DNA from: Nonomuraea glycinis
GTDB lineage: Bacteria > Actinomycetota > Actinomycetes > Streptosporangiales > Streptosporangiaceae
Assembly: GCF_014646515.1 (NCBI RefSeq)
Contig: NZ_BMNK01000003.1
Coordinates: 453,456-517,455, forward strand
Direction: 5' to 3'
Length of the DNA stretch: 64,000 nucleotides
Shown here: piece by piece, positions 39,869 to 48,573 of the stretch
Numbering within the stretch: the first letter of the stretch is position 1
Layout of the letters: the number at the start of each line of letters is the position of its first letter
Translations under genes and position numbers: made by a program
Notes under the pieces: model-generated
What the model was told of the DNA's origin: nothing
Database searches by the model: none
What the model saw: only the letters and a program-made list of their open reading frames with translations

Positions 39869-40849
39869 TCAGGTCTGGTGGGCGGCGTTGGTGAGCCGGT
39901 CGGCGAGGGCGAGGACGCGGTCCCGGAGTTCGTCCGGCCGCTCGATGACGAACGGCCGGTCGAGTGCCGCGAGCAGGGCGGGCAACCAGTCGAGCCGCTC
40001 CGCTCGCAATTCGACCCGGCGCCAGCGCTCGGCGTGTGGATCCGTGCCTTCCGCGGGACCAAGATCCGCCAGGCTCGCCGGGAGCCGGGTGCGGATCTGC
40101 TCGACCGTCCCGTGGATGCGCAGGGTCACTTCGTACCGGTACGCGGCGCCGGCGAGCCCCGACAGGACGCGCTCTGCCGGGTCGAGCCCGGCGGGCGGCT
40201 CGAATGCGCCTGGCAGGGTCCTCGCGTCCGCGATGCGGTCGAGCCGGAAGGTCCGATCCTCGCCGATCCCGGGATCGGCGCCCGTGACGTACCACCGGCC
40301 CGAGTGCGTGACGATCCCGTACGGGTGCAGCGTGCGTTCGCTGCGTCGGCCGTCGCGGGAGGTGTACCTGATCGAGACCGGCCGGCGATGGCGTACCGCG
40401 TCGGCGATGGTGAGCAGGACCCCGGTCTCCGGGGTGGCGAACTCGCCAGGTGGAGCCGTGAAGGCGAGGGATTCGAGGACGGTGTCGAGCCGGCGGGCGA
40501 GCGGTTCGGGCAGCACTCTGCGGATCTTGGCCGCCGCCGTCTCGCTCGCCGTGTCCGTCGCCGTCAGCAGTCCGGCCCGGCGGCCGGCAAGGAGGCCGAG
40601 CAGCACGGCGAGCGCCTCGTCATCGTTGAGCATGAGCGGAGGCAGGCGGTAGCCGGGGGCGAGCCGGTACCCGCCGTAGCGGCCACGCACCGACTCGACG
40701 GGCACGTCGAGGTCCACCAGGTGGTCCACGTACCGCCGCACGGTGCGCCCGTCGACGCCGAGCCTGTCGGCGAGTTCGGCCACCGTCCGGATGCCGCCCG
40801 ACTGCAGAAGCTCCAGGAGGGTGAGCACGCGGCCAGTAGGTCGAGCCAT
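39869..40849 (-). CDS. WYL domain transcriptional regulator (DeoR-like HTH)
   Basis: A 326-residue regulator with an N-terminal HTH_11 domain (RTVAELADRLGVDGRTVRRYVDHL) and a WYL sensing domain (YGIVTHSGRWYVTGAD, FRLDRIADARTL) plus a C-terminal WCX extension. Such proteins sense nucleic acid or other ligands and repress neighbours. Divergent from the VOC gene, its likely target. A CATTAAGCT box ends a few bases before the ATG at 40849, which may be leaderless. Confidence 0.9.
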   Translation of the reverse strand: MARPTGRVLTLLELLQSGGIRTVAELADRLGVDGRTVRRYVDHLVDLDVPVESVRGRYGGYRLAPGYRLPPLMLNDDEALAVLLGLLAGRRAGLLTATDTASETAAAKIRRVLPEPLARRLDTVLESLAFTAPPGEFATPETGVLLTIADAVRHRRPVSIRYTSRDGRRSERTLHPYGIVTHSGRWYVTGADPGIGEDRTFRLDRIADARTLPGAFEPPAGLDPAERVLSGLAGAAYRYEVTLRIHGTVEQIRTRLPASLADLGPAEGTDPHAERWRRVELRAERLDWLPALLAALDRPFVIERPDELRDRVLALADRLTNAAHQT

Positions 40850-40940
40850 ATGCGGAGCTTAATGGTGATACCGGACCGATTCTGTCCACTATCTCCTCTA
40901 GCGTGCGAGGTGCACGACCACCCGAACCTAGGAGATCGCC

Positions 40941-41339
40941 ATGAACCTCGTCTCGATCCGCGTCATCACCGACGACGTCGCGCGCCTCGTCGACTTCTAC
41001 GAGCGCGTCACCGGAGTGCGCGCGGACTGGTCCACCGAGGACTTCGCCGAGCTCCGGACCACCAGCGGCACCCTCGCGATCGGCAGCACCCGGACCGTGG
41101 CGCTGTTCGCGCCCGACTCCGCCCGCGCGGCCGACAACAAGACCGTGATCGTCGAATTCCTCGTCGACGACGTGGACGGCGTGCACCGCGACCTGACCGG
41201 CTTCGTCACCGACTTCGTGGCCGAGCCCACCACGATGCCCTGGGGCAACCGGTCGCTCCTGTTCCGCGACCCCGACGGCAACCTCGTCAACGTCTTCACC
41301 CCTGTCACCCCGGCGGCCATCGCGAAGTTCGCCCGCTGA
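40941..41339 (+). CDS. VOC family protein (glyoxalase/bleomycin-resistance fold)
   Basis: A 132-residue vicinal-oxygen-chelate protein with two beta-alpha-beta-beta-beta modules (VSIRVITDDVARLVDFYERV and KTVIVEFLVDDVDGVHRDL) and a terminal LLFRDPDGNLVNVFTPV strand. The canonical metal His/Glu are partly missing, so it may bind ligand rather than catalyse. ATG at 40941 has AGGAGA upstream. Divergent WYL regulator suggests inducible expression. Confidence 0.9.
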   Translation: MNLVSIRVITDDVARLVDFYERVTGVRADWSTEDFAELRTTSGTLAIGSTRTVALFAPDSARAADNKTVIVEFLVDDVDGVHRDLTGFVTDFVAEPTTMPWGNRSLLFRDPDGNLVNVFTPVTPAAIAKFAR

Positions 41340-41381
41340 CGACAGCGCAGCCCGCCTCGACGGGACAGGTCACAATGGGCG

Positions 41382-42095
41382 GTGATGATTACCGTCCTGA
41401 CCGGAGCCGGCATCTCCACTGACTCCGGCATCCCCGACTTCCGCGGCCCCTCCGGCCTGTGGCGGAACGACCCGGACCACGAGAAGCTCGTCACCATCGA
41501 CTACTACCTGGCCGACCCCGAAATCCGCCGCCGTTCCTGGCAGTTCCGCCGCGACAGCCCCGCCAGGACCGCCGCCCCGAACGCCGCCCACCTGGCCCTG
41601 GTCGAGCTGGAGCGGGCCGGCCTGCTGGACCGCCTGGTCACCCAGAACATCGACGGCCTGCACCAGAAGGCCGGCTCCAGCCCCGAGCGGGTGCTGGAGC
41701 TGCACGGCAACATGTCCGGTGTGCTGTGCGTGCGGTGCGGCGCCCGTTCCACCCTGGCGGAGGCGCTGGAGCGGATCGACGCGGGCGAGCCGGATCCCGC
41801 CTGCCAGGAGTGCGGCGGGATCCTCAAGACGACCACGGTCATGTTCGGCGAGTCCCTGCCCGAGCGGGTCGTCGCCGAGGCGGTCGAGGCCACCCAGAGG
41901 TGCCGGCTGTTCATCGCCATCGGCACCTCCTTGCAGGTGCAGCCCGCCGCCTCACTGGCGGGCCTGGCGGTCAGGTCCGGCGCGCGACTCGTCATCGTGA
42001 ACGCCGAACCGACCCCGTACGACGACTTCGCCCACGAGCTGATCCGCGACCCGATCGGCGAGGCCGTCCCTCACCTCGTGGCGCGGCTCTCTTGA
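41382..42095 (+). CDS. Sir2 family NAD-dependent protein deacylase
   Basis: A 237-residue sirtuin. NAD site motifs are TGAGISTDSGIPDFRG at the N-terminus and TQNIDGLHQKAG, with catalytic His in LELHGNMSG. The zinc-binding Cys pairs are in CVRCG and CQECGG, and IAIGTSLQVQPAA closes the Rossmann fold. GTG at 41382, with ATG next at 41385. It removes acyl groups from lysines, coupling metabolism to protein acylation. Confidence 0.93.
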   Translation: MMITVLTGAGISTDSGIPDFRGPSGLWRNDPDHEKLVTIDYYLADPEIRRRSWQFRRDSPARTAAPNAAHLALVELERAGLLDRLVTQNIDGLHQKAGSSPERVLELHGNMSGVLCVRCGARSTLAEALERIDAGEPDPACQECGGILKTTTVMFGESLPERVVAEAVEATQRCRLFIAIGTSLQVQPAASLAGLAVRSGARLVIVNAEPTPYDDFAHELIRDPIGEAVPHLVARLS

Positions 42096-42179
42096 AGTCC
42101 TTCAGAGAAGATCAGCAGGACGCCTCACACGGCCGGTCGACCCCGGGCTGGACCCCTCCGGCACACTCGCCTACTCTGT

Positions 42180-42273
42180 GAGGTCGAGGGGAGTACTTCC
42201 CAAGCGCTGACCCGGTCAATACGGACGAATCCTCGGCCTCGGGCAGCCACCCACGGTGGGTGAAGGAGACCTC
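42180..42273 (+). ncRNA. yybP-ykoY-type manganese riboswitch upstream of the TerC-family gene
   Basis: The leader of the TerC-family gene carries the class hallmarks: a P1 stem GAGGTC (42180-42185) pairing perfectly with GACCTC (42268-42273), the conserved GGGGAGTA box at 42188-42195, an internal helical region and the 3' GGTGAAGGAGACC segment (compare GGCGAGACC of the class). In bacteria these RNAs sense Mn2+ and often control alx/TerC-family exporters or pumps. Expression is probably raised at high Mn2+. A complete expression platform is not resolved. Confidence 0.8.
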
Positions 42274-42301
42274 GGACGACTTGTGCGTTCGAGGAGGTTC
42301 G

Positions 42302-43318
42302 ATGCCCGCACCCACCATTCTGCTGTCGGCTGCCCAGATCGAGACGATCGGTACGGCGCCACTGTGGACGATCACCATCACCGGTCTCGTCCTGCTACTG
42401 GTTCTGGACTTCTCCCTGACCCACCGCCCGCACAAGGTCCGCATGCGCGAGGCCATCGGCTGGTCGGTCTTCTACCTGGCCCTTCCCCTGCTCTTCGCCG
42501 TGTACGTGTGGTACGCGTTCGGGGCCGGCGTCGCGGTCGAGTTCGCCACCGGGTACGTCGTGGAGAAGTCGCTGTCGGTCGACAACCTCTTCGTGTTCAT
42601 GCTGCTGCTGACAGCGTTCGCCGTGCCGCACGAGCTGGCCCAGCGAGTGCTGCTGTACGGGATCGTCGGGGCGCTGGTGCTGCGGGCGATCTTCATCGCG
42701 CTCGGCGCAGCCGTGCTGCAGAGCGGCACCTGGGCGTTCCTGCTGTTCGGCGGCATCCTCATCGTCACCGCGTGGCGGATCCTGCGCAGTGCGGCACACG
42801 GCGAGGAACAGCAGGTCGACATCTCCTCCATGCGGTCGATCCGGCTGCTGCGCCGGTTCACGCCCGTCACCGGCGCCTACCACGGCTCCCGCCTGACGGT
42901 CCGCGAGGGCGGCCGACGCGCGCTGACACCCCTGGCACTCGCGATCGTCGCCGTGTTCGCCACCGACATCGTGTTCGCCGTCGACTCCGTCCCCGCCGTG
43001 TACGGCGTCACCGAGGACCCGTTCATCGTCTTCGTCACCAACGCTTTCGCCCTGCTCGGCCTGCGCGCGCTGTACTTCGTGCTGCAAGGTGTCCTGGCGA
43101 AACTGCGCCACCTGAACCACGGGCTCGGCATCATCCTCGGCTTCATCGGGGTCAAGCTCGTCCTGCATTGGGCTCACGGCATCTGGCCGGCCATACCGGA
43201 GATCCCCACGCTGCTCTCACTCGGCGTCATCATCGCCACCCTGACCACGGTCACGATTACCAGCGTGCACGCCAACCGCCGCGACGCCCGCCGCGTCCCC
43301 GCCGCACCCCCACAATGA
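42302..43318 (+). CDS. TerC/Alx family metal-homeostasis membrane protein
   Basis: A 338-residue polytopic membrane protein. Family motifs are GYVVEKSLSVDNLFVFMLLL and FATDIVFAVDSVPAVYGVTED, each with membrane-embedded acids, and nine or so hydrophobic helices. TerC/Alx proteins export manganese in several bacteria and contribute to tellurite resistance elsewhere. ATG at 42302 follows GAGGAGG; an upstream ATG at 42260 falls inside the riboswitch. The Mn2+ riboswitch in front supports a Mn2+ export role here. Confidence 0.92.
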   Translation: MPAPTILLSAAQIETIGTAPLWTITITGLVLLLVLDFSLTHRPHKVRMREAIGWSVFYLALPLLFAVYVWYAFGAGVAVEFATGYVVEKSLSVDNLFVFMLLLTAFAVPHELAQRVLLYGIVGALVLRAIFIALGAAVLQSGTWAFLLFGGILIVTAWRILRSAAHGEEQQVDISSMRSIRLLRRFTPVTGAYHGSRLTVREGGRRALTPLALAIVAVFATDIVFAVDSVPAVYGVTEDPFIVFVTNAFALLGLRALYFVLQGVLAKLRHLNHGLGIILGFIGVKLVLHWAHGIWPAIPEIPTLLSLGVIIATLTTVTITSVHANRRDARRVPAAPPQ

Positions 43319-43358
43319 TCACGAGTACGGTTCGCCGGTCGATCCCGGGCCTGCGACC

Positions 43359-43396
43359 GCTGGACGTCCTCCTACTTCGGGTAGAGCACGTCCAGC
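43359..43396. terminator. Terminator-like hairpin between convergent genes
   Basis: GCTGGACGT (43359-43367) and ACGTCCAGC (43388-43396) form a perfect 9-bp stem, with an inner CTAC-TTCGG-GTAG tetraloop-like hairpin. It lies 40 nt after the TerC stop and 52 nt from the 3' end of the convergent hydrolase, so it may serve both. Confidence 0.6.
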
Positions 43397-43448
43397 GCCT
43401 GGCGGCCGCCGCGAGAGCCGCGCTTCTTGCGGTTGGCTGCCTGGTCGC

Positions 43449-44717
43449 TCACCGCTTGACCAGCACCTTGTCCGTCGGGACGGGGGTGAACGGGAGTGAG
43501 CGCGCCGTCTTGGCCTCGGCCGTGTCTGGGCCGCAGAGCGCGAGCAGGAGATGGGGCACGAGCGCGTCGTCGATGGGGCTGGGCTCGAAATTGCCGTTCT
43601 CGTCGAGGCGCTGATACTTGGTCAGGTTGAACCCGAAGGAGAGCTGGCGGCTACCGTCCGGGCTGGACAGCGACTGTGTGGCCATCCCGAAGACGGCGCC
43701 GTCATGCCCCCAGAACCGGCCGCAGGAGGGTATGTCGACGTAGTAGAGGCCGAGCCCGTAGTTCATCGCCCCGCCGCCGACCGCCACCGGCACGGTCGTC
43801 TGCATCTGGGCCAGTTGCTCGGCGCCGATGAGCTTGCCGGTCAGCAGCGCCCGGTAGAACCGGTTGAGGTCGTCCATGGTCGACACCACGGCCCCCGCCG
43901 TGCTCGCCCACGACATGTTGTAGACGCTGTAGTCGCGTGGCGGGTCGATGAAGCCGAGCCAGGACTCGTACGCCTTGGAGTGCGGGCCCGGGATGTGCGG
44001 CGTGCTGGGGAACGAGGTGTGGTGCAGCCCCGCCTTGCGGATCACGTTGCGGGTGACGTACGTCTCGGCCTTGATGCCCGTGACCTTCTCCAGCAGGAGG
44101 CCGGCGACGATGTAGTTGGTGTTGGAGTAGGAGCCCGGCGCGATCCCCGGGGTCCCCGTGGGCGTGGCGGCCAGTCCGAGCTCCACCAGCTTCTCCGGTT
44201 TGATCGTACGGAAGCGCTGGTCGTCGAGACTGGCCGTCGAGCCCTCCAGCAGCGACGGGAACGCCCCGCCGATGTAGTCGCCGATGTGGCTGGTGTGGTT
44301 GAGCAGCATCCGTACGGTGATCTGCCGGCCGCGCTCCCCCGGGATCAGTTCGGGCAGGTAGCGGGCCACCGGCGCGTCGAGCTCGATGGTCCCGCGCTCC
44401 ACCTGCTGGAGGATGGCGACCGAGACGAAGGTCTTGGTGATGCTGCCGACCCGATGGCGCATCTGTGCGTGCACCGGCCGGCGGGTCTCGACGTCGGCCA
44501 CCCCGGCCGCCCCGTCCCATTCGCGCCGCCCATCGCGCACCTCGGCGTAGATGCCGTACATGCCGGCCTCGTGGATCGCGTCGAGGGAGTCCTGCAGCGC
44601 CCGCCGATCGAGGCCCGGACCGCGCTCGGCGGAGGCGGCCCCGGCCGGCGCCAGCGTGCCCGCGACCAGCACCATGCTTAACCCGGCCCCGGCGAACAGC
44701 CGCTTCACCATGGTCAT
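43449..44717 (-). CDS. Secreted serine hydrolase, beta-lactamase / DD-peptidase family
   Basis: A 422-residue exported serine hydrolase. The signal peptide is ~1-30 (MVLVAGTLAPAGAASA). SxxK is Ser92-Ile-Thr-Lys95 in VGSITKTF, the YxN motif is SYSNTNY and the C-terminal motif GHDGAVFG replaces HxG. This is the second such protein in the window (see 33190) but the two share only family motifs. ATG at 44717 is chosen because GGAGGTAAGG lies five bases upstream; another ATG at 44729 precedes it. Confidence 0.88.
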   Translation of the reverse strand: MTMVKRLFAGAGLSMVLVAGTLAPAGAASAERGPGLDRRALQDSLDAIHEAGMYGIYAEVRDGRREWDGAAGVADVETRRPVHAQMRHRVGSITKTFVSVAILQQVERGTIELDAPVARYLPELIPGERGRQITVRMLLNHTSHIGDYIGGAFPSLLEGSTASLDDQRFRTIKPEKLVELGLAATPTGTPGIAPGSYSNTNYIVAGLLLEKVTGIKAETYVTRNVIRKAGLHHTSFPSTPHIPGPHSKAYESWLGFIDPPRDYSVYNMSWASTAGAVVSTMDDLNRFYRALLTGKLIGAEQLAQMQTTVPVAVGGGAMNYGLGLYYVDIPSCGRFWGHDGAVFGMATQSLSSPDGSRQLSFGFNLTKYQRLDENGNFEPSPIDDALVPHLLLALCGPDTAEAKTARSLPFTPVPTDKVLVKR

Positions 44718-44810
44718 CCTTACCTCCAAGGTCGACAGATGGTCATGGTCAGCTTGCTGGATCGGGCCCGAGGCGACCAGTCGGCTGAGTCATCGACCCG
44801 GCATGATCCC

Positions 44811-44831
44811 TGTCATACCGATCCGATGACA
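44811..44831. promoter_or_regulatory. Inverted repeat upstream of the serine hydrolase
   Basis: TGTCAT-accgatccg-ATGACA is a perfect 6-9-6 dyad about 95-115 bp upstream of the hydrolase ATG. The flanks partly continue the symmetry (CCC/GGG). The cognate regulator is unknown. Confidence 0.35.
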
Positions 44832-44915
44832 CGGGCGACTGGTCACATCGATGTAGGTGGGGTGGCCGTGCTGCTCAAGGTCATGAGGTGCGGCAGGTTG
44901 CGGAGCGGTGGTGTC

Positions 44916-45062
44916 TCACAGGCGGATGGTCGGATCCCGCCCGGCCGTCGCCGGCAGCCGCCCGTCCGGCGAGAAGTCCAGCAGGTCGACGGACCGGGAA
45001 TGCCCGCCCGTGACAGGGCCTAGCTCACGGGCCGTGATGGAGTCGTAGAGCCGGTCCGGCTC
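44916..45062 (-). pseudogene. WD40-repeat relic
   Basis: Minus-strand reading without start gives a clear WD40 blade: RLYDSITARELGPVTGGHS then SVDLLDFSPDGRLPATAGRD and PTIRL-stop at 44916. The first segment matches the closing strand of one blade and the second the FSPDGRxLATAGxD core of the next. Upstream the frame degenerates. It is the tail of a larger WD40 protein that has been lost. Confidence 0.55.
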
Positions 45063-45651
45063 ACGCTGCTGAGGTACGGGTCCTCGTTCAACCCGTCGCC
45101 CAGATAGCGGCCGCCGTGGCCGAACTGGGTAACGGACGCGTCGACCTGGGCAGGCACGCCGGCGGTGTCAGCCCGAGCCGAGTGAGCCGCATGTCGCGTT
45201 CGGGGGCACCGGTCTCACTCGACGGTTCAGGACAGCCAAATCTGACGCGACCCGGGCTGCACACGATCCAACACAGTCAAGATCATCTCGTATTCGCGGG
45301 AGCGGTTGAACGCCAGGATCTCGAGATACCGGCGCTTGCGCTGCTGCTCCTGGTGAACACCTGATCGAGCAGGCTCTCCAGGAGCAGTTCGTCCTTCGTC
45401 CGCGCCCGGCCTGCGTAGCCGGTGACAGGTGGGGAACGCGTGAACTTGACGACAGTAGGGGGAGACCCATCCAGAGCGCCGCCTTGCTGCGGCTGCTCCT
45501 GGACGGGTGAAACCCATCTGACGTTCCGCTTCGGTGGCTTGAATCGGCCGGTCATGGGTTCGGCTTGAGGTGCCGGGACAGGATGTCCATGCGCTCGGCG
45601 GCCATGCCGTCCTTCCGTGGCCGCCCCCCGGCTCACCTCCGCAAGAGATCC
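45063..45651 (-). pseudogene. Degraded region, possible frameshifted small gene
   Basis: About 590 bp between the WD40 relic and the DUF1707 gene. On the minus strand one frame reads MTGRFKPPKRNVRWVSPVQE from ATG 45555 and later RTKDELLLESLLDQVFT; at about 45360 coding character moves to another frame (HQEQQRKRRYLEILAF, YEMILTVLDRVQPGS), ending 45227. One frameshift would join them. No family is recognised; the stretch may be a decayed gene or noise. Confidence 0.3.
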
Positions 45652-46245
45652 TCAACGTCCCTCGGCGCGGCGCCGTACTCGGCGTTCCCAGCTGTTCGGG
45701 TGGCGGATGACCACGCCCGCGGCGCCGCCGTCGCCGGTGAGGCGGACCCGCGGCGTGCCGGGGAGCCGCTCTGATGTGGTCTTGTCCTTGAAGCCGCCGA
45801 GGCCCGGATTCATCTCCGTGGTCTCCGCCACCCACCCGTCGGGGATGATGATCGTCACACCGGCCATCTGCCCGTACGCCTCTATCGCGATCTCGGGCAG
45901 TCGGCATTTGGTCTGGGTGAAGTCGATCTTGGCGCCGCCCATGCCGCCGTACACGGTGATGCGCGCAGGCACCCGCCAGTGGCCGGTCCGCGCCGCGCCA
46001 TTGATGCCTCCCTTGAGGACCAGCGGCTCCGCTGGAATCTCTTGCGGCAGATCGGCGGTGAGGTGCTCCAGGTCGGCGTAGGTCTTGGCGTTCAGCGCCC
46101 GATCCAGCCGCACCTCCAGCTCGCTGAAGTCGATGCGCCCCTCGGCCGCCGCGGTGTTCAGCCGCTCCACCACCGCTTCACGCTCGTCATGCGAAACACG
46201 CACCTGACCAGAGCTGGAAGGGGTCGGTTGCTGGTTTGCGTCCAT
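45652..46245 (-). CDS. DUF1707 protein with LiaF-like C-terminal domain
   Basis: A 197-residue protein. The N-terminal DUF1707 segment is QVRVSHDEREAVVERLNTA then EGRIDFSELEVRLDRALNAKTYADLE (~12-60), and the C-terminal part resembles the cell-wall-active-antibiotics-response (LiaF/DUF2154) fold, with VYGGMGGAKIDF and VTIIIPDGWVAE. No transmembrane helix is present, unlike many relatives. ATG at 46245 is the nearest Met before the domain; the ribosome site is weak. Probably envelope-stress related, by family only. Confidence 0.85.
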   Translation of the reverse strand: MDANQQPTPSSSGQVRVSHDEREAVVERLNTAAAEGRIDFSELEVRLDRALNAKTYADLEHLTADLPQEIPAEPLVLKGGINGAARTGHWRVPARITVYGGMGGAKIDFTQTKCRLPEIAIEAYGQMAGVTIIIPDGWVAETTEMNPGLGGFKDKTTSERLPGTPRVRLTGDGGAAGVVIRHPNSWERRVRRRAEGR

Positions 46246-46372
46246 CGCGTTCGCTTTCAGGCTAGAGGGTTCCCGGAGATCTGCACCATACGCTCCCATA
46301 ACGGAAATTATGTGGGGTCCTGAGCGACCATGCTCCGCGAAGCGGGTCTCTTTCATAAGTGAGCCGCTCTCG

Positions 46373-47320
46373 TCAGTTCTGGCCGGGGCGGGTTCGCGAG
46401 CGGAAGGTACGGCGGTAGGTGTCCGGAGGCACGCCGACCGTGCGGTTGAAGTGCCGGCGCAGTGTCGTGGCGGTGCCCATGCCGGTGGCCGCCGCGATGG
46501 TGTCGACGCCGTCGTCGGTGGTCTCCAGCAACTCCTGGGCGTGGCGGATCCGCTGGGTCAGCAGCCATTGCAGCGGGGTGGTGCCGGTCACCGACCTGAA
46601 GTGCCGGCCCAGGTTGCGCGAGCTCATCCGCGCCCGGCGGGCCATGTCCTCCACCGTCAGCGGATGGTCCAGCCGTTCGATCACCCAGGGGAACAGCTCG
46701 GCGAGTGGGTGGTTGTCCGGGGCCGGCACCGGGGTGGTGACGAACTGGGCTTGGCCGCCGTCCCGGTGCGGCGGCACGACCAGGCGGCGGGCGACCGCGT
46801 TGGCGATCGAGGAGCCGTGGTCAAGGCGGACCAGATGCAGGCACAGGTCCATGGCCGCGGCCTTGCCGGCGGAGGTGAGCACGCTGCCGTTGTCCACGTA
46901 CAGGACATCCGGGTCCACCTTCACCTGGGGATAGCGGTCGGCCAGGGCTCGGGTGTGCGCCCAGTGGGTGGTCGCGCGCTTCCCGTCCAGCAGGCCGGCG
47001 GCGGCCAGCACGAACGCGCCCGTGCAGAGCGAGGCCACGCGTGCGCCGGCCTCGTGGGCCGCACGCACCGCGTCGACCAGGTCGGTGGGCGGGTCCACGT
47101 CGATGTCGGCCCAGCCCGGGACGATCACGGTGTGGGCGCGCGAGAGGTGGTCGAGGCCATGGTCGGGCTCCAGCCGGAACCGGCCGGCTCGCACGGCACC
47201 CGGCCCGCAGACGACGACGTCGTACCAGGGGTCGGCCACGCCGGCCTCGAAGACCTCGTACGCCATGGACAGCTCGAAGTGCAGCATCCCGTCGGTGACG
47301 GCCAGCGCGACAGTACTCAT
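46373..47320 (-). CDS. GlxA family transcriptional regulator (DJ-1/PfpI + AraC HTH)
   Basis: A 315-residue regulator. Residues ~1-165 form a class I glutamine amidotransferase-like (DJ-1/PfpI) domain with a Cys in RVASLCTGAFVLAAAG, and ~210-310 form an AraC-type double HTH (TVEDMARRARMSSRNLGRHFR, GVDTIAAATGMGTATTLRRHF, PPDTYRRTF). GlxA-type proteins usually activate divergent enzyme genes. Divergent from the saccharopine-dehydrogenase-like gene with a nested dyad between them. ATG at 47320. Confidence 0.93.
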   Translation of the reverse strand: MSTVALAVTDGMLHFELSMAYEVFEAGVADPWYDVVVCGPGAVRAGRFRLEPDHGLDHLSRAHTVIVPGWADIDVDPPTDLVDAVRAAHEAGARVASLCTGAFVLAAAGLLDGKRATTHWAHTRALADRYPQVKVDPDVLYVDNGSVLTSAGKAAAMDLCLHLVRLDHGSSIANAVARRLVVPPHRDGGQAQFVTTPVPAPDNHPLAELFPWVIERLDHPLTVEDMARRARMSSRNLGRHFRSVTGTTPLQWLLTQRIRHAQELLETTDDGVDTIAAATGMGTATTLRRHFNRTVGVPPDTYRRTFRSRTRPGQN

Positions 47321-47354
47321 GTCCGGAATTGTACGGGCAATGGCGTTCCGGACA
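47320..47354. promoter_or_regulatory. Nested dyad between GlxA-type regulator and dehydrogenase
   Basis: TGTCCGGAA (47320-47328) and TTCCGGACA (47346-47354) are perfect 9-bp arms with a 17-bp spacer, and the spacer itself holds ATTG...CAAT. The first arm touches the regulator start codon. Fits an AraC-family (GlxA) operator that autoregulates and drives the divergent gene. Confidence 0.65.
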
Positions 47355-47421
47355 CTCGTCGGGAGCCTCGGCCCTTGCCAGGATGTTCACGACAGCAGGT
47401 CAGGTGAGCAGGAGAGTAACC

Positions 47422-48441
47422 ATGGGACCAGTGACGGTTTTCGGCGCGTACGGGCACACCGGGCGCTTTGTGGTGGCACAGCTCCAGGAGCGCGGGTTCG
47501 TCCCCATCCTGTCGGGGCGCGACGCCGACAAGCTGAAGGCGCTGGAGTCCGAATCCGGGCTGGAGGCCCGCCCGGCGTCGGTCGATGACCCCGCCTCGCT
47601 CGACCGCGCACTGGCCGGCGCGGCGGCCGTGATCAACTGTGCCGGACCTTTCGCCACGACGGCCGCCCCCGCGATCGAGGCGGCACTACGCGCCGGGATC
47701 CCGTACGTGGACGTGGCGGCTGAGATCGAGGCCAACGTCGACACGTTCACGCACTTCGCGGAGCGCGCCCGGGCCGCGGGAGCGGTGATCGTCCCGGCGA
47801 TGGCCTTCTACGGCGGCCTCGGCGACCTGCTGACCACCGCCGCGATGGGCGACTGGACGGCGGCCGACGAGGCGCACATCGCGTACGGGCTGAGCAGTTG
47901 GCACCCCACCGCCGGGACGCGGATCGCGGGCGCGGTCTCCCGGCAGCGGCGGGACGGCCGGCGCGTCCGGTACACGAACGGCCGGCTGGAATACCGCCAT
48001 GACGGCCCGCCGACCCTGGAGTGGCCCTTCCCCGACCCGATGGGGCCCCGGGCCGTCATCGGGGAGTTCACCATGGCTGACGTCGTCACCGTTCCCAGCC
48101 ACCTGTCCATCCCCGAAGTGACCACCTACATGACGGCCGAGGCGGCCAGGGACCTCTCGGCCTCCGACACACCGGAGCCGGCCCCGGCCGACGAACTGGG
48201 GCGGTCGGATCAGACCTTCCTCGTCGACGTCGTCGTGCGTTCCGATGGCAGCGAGCGGCGCGCCGTAGCGAGGGGGCGGGACATCTACGCCGTCACCGCG
48301 CCGCTCGTGGTGGAAGCGGTCGACCGCATCCTCACCGGACGCACCAGGACGGTCGGCGTCACCTCCGCCGGCAAGATCTTCGACGCACCCGACTTCCTCC
48401 GCGCGCTGTCTCCGCACATCTCCCTGGACCTGCCTTCATAA
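47422..48441 (+). CDS. Saccharopine dehydrogenase-like NAD(P)-binding protein
   Basis: A 339-residue oxidoreductase-like protein of the Sacchrp_dh_NADP family. The Rossmann motif is TVFGAYGHTGRFVVAQLQE at the N-terminus, followed by VINCAGPFATTAAPAIEAAL and YVDVAAEIEANV. The substrate is unknown. ATG at 47422 follows AGGAGAG; upstream readings lack a ribosome site. The divergent GlxA-type regulator probably controls it. Confidence 0.88.
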   Translation: MGPVTVFGAYGHTGRFVVAQLQERGFVPILSGRDADKLKALESESGLEARPASVDDPASLDRALAGAAAVINCAGPFATTAAPAIEAALRAGIPYVDVAAEIEANVDTFTHFAERARAAGAVIVPAMAFYGGLGDLLTTAAMGDWTAADEAHIAYGLSSWHPTAGTRIAGAVSRQRRDGRRVRYTNGRLEYRHDGPPTLEWPFPDPMGPRAVIGEFTMADVVTVPSHLSIPEVTTYMTAEAARDLSASDTPEPAPADELGRSDQTFLVDVVVRSDGSERRAVARGRDIYAVTAPLVVEAVDRILTGRTRTVGVTSAGKIFDAPDFLRALSPHISLDLPS

Positions 48442-48573
48442 CAGCACGTTCGTCCCAGAACGGAGCGAGAGCACATCGATCACCCCGCCGCTTCGTCAAG
48501 GGTGCGGCCCCTGCCCCTGACGGGGGTCGGGCAAGGGCAGCGCTCGGTGCGACTCGGGCAACTTCTCACGGGC

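Noticed and set aside
38957..41422. An ~820-codon plus-strand frame across the M20 peptidase, WYL and VOC genes.
   Set aside because: It overlaps three recognisable genes and has no motif of its own.
42260..42301. Upstream ATG start for the TerC-family gene.
   Set aside because: It lies within the riboswitch and lacks a ribosome site, while ATG 42302 follows GAGGAGG.
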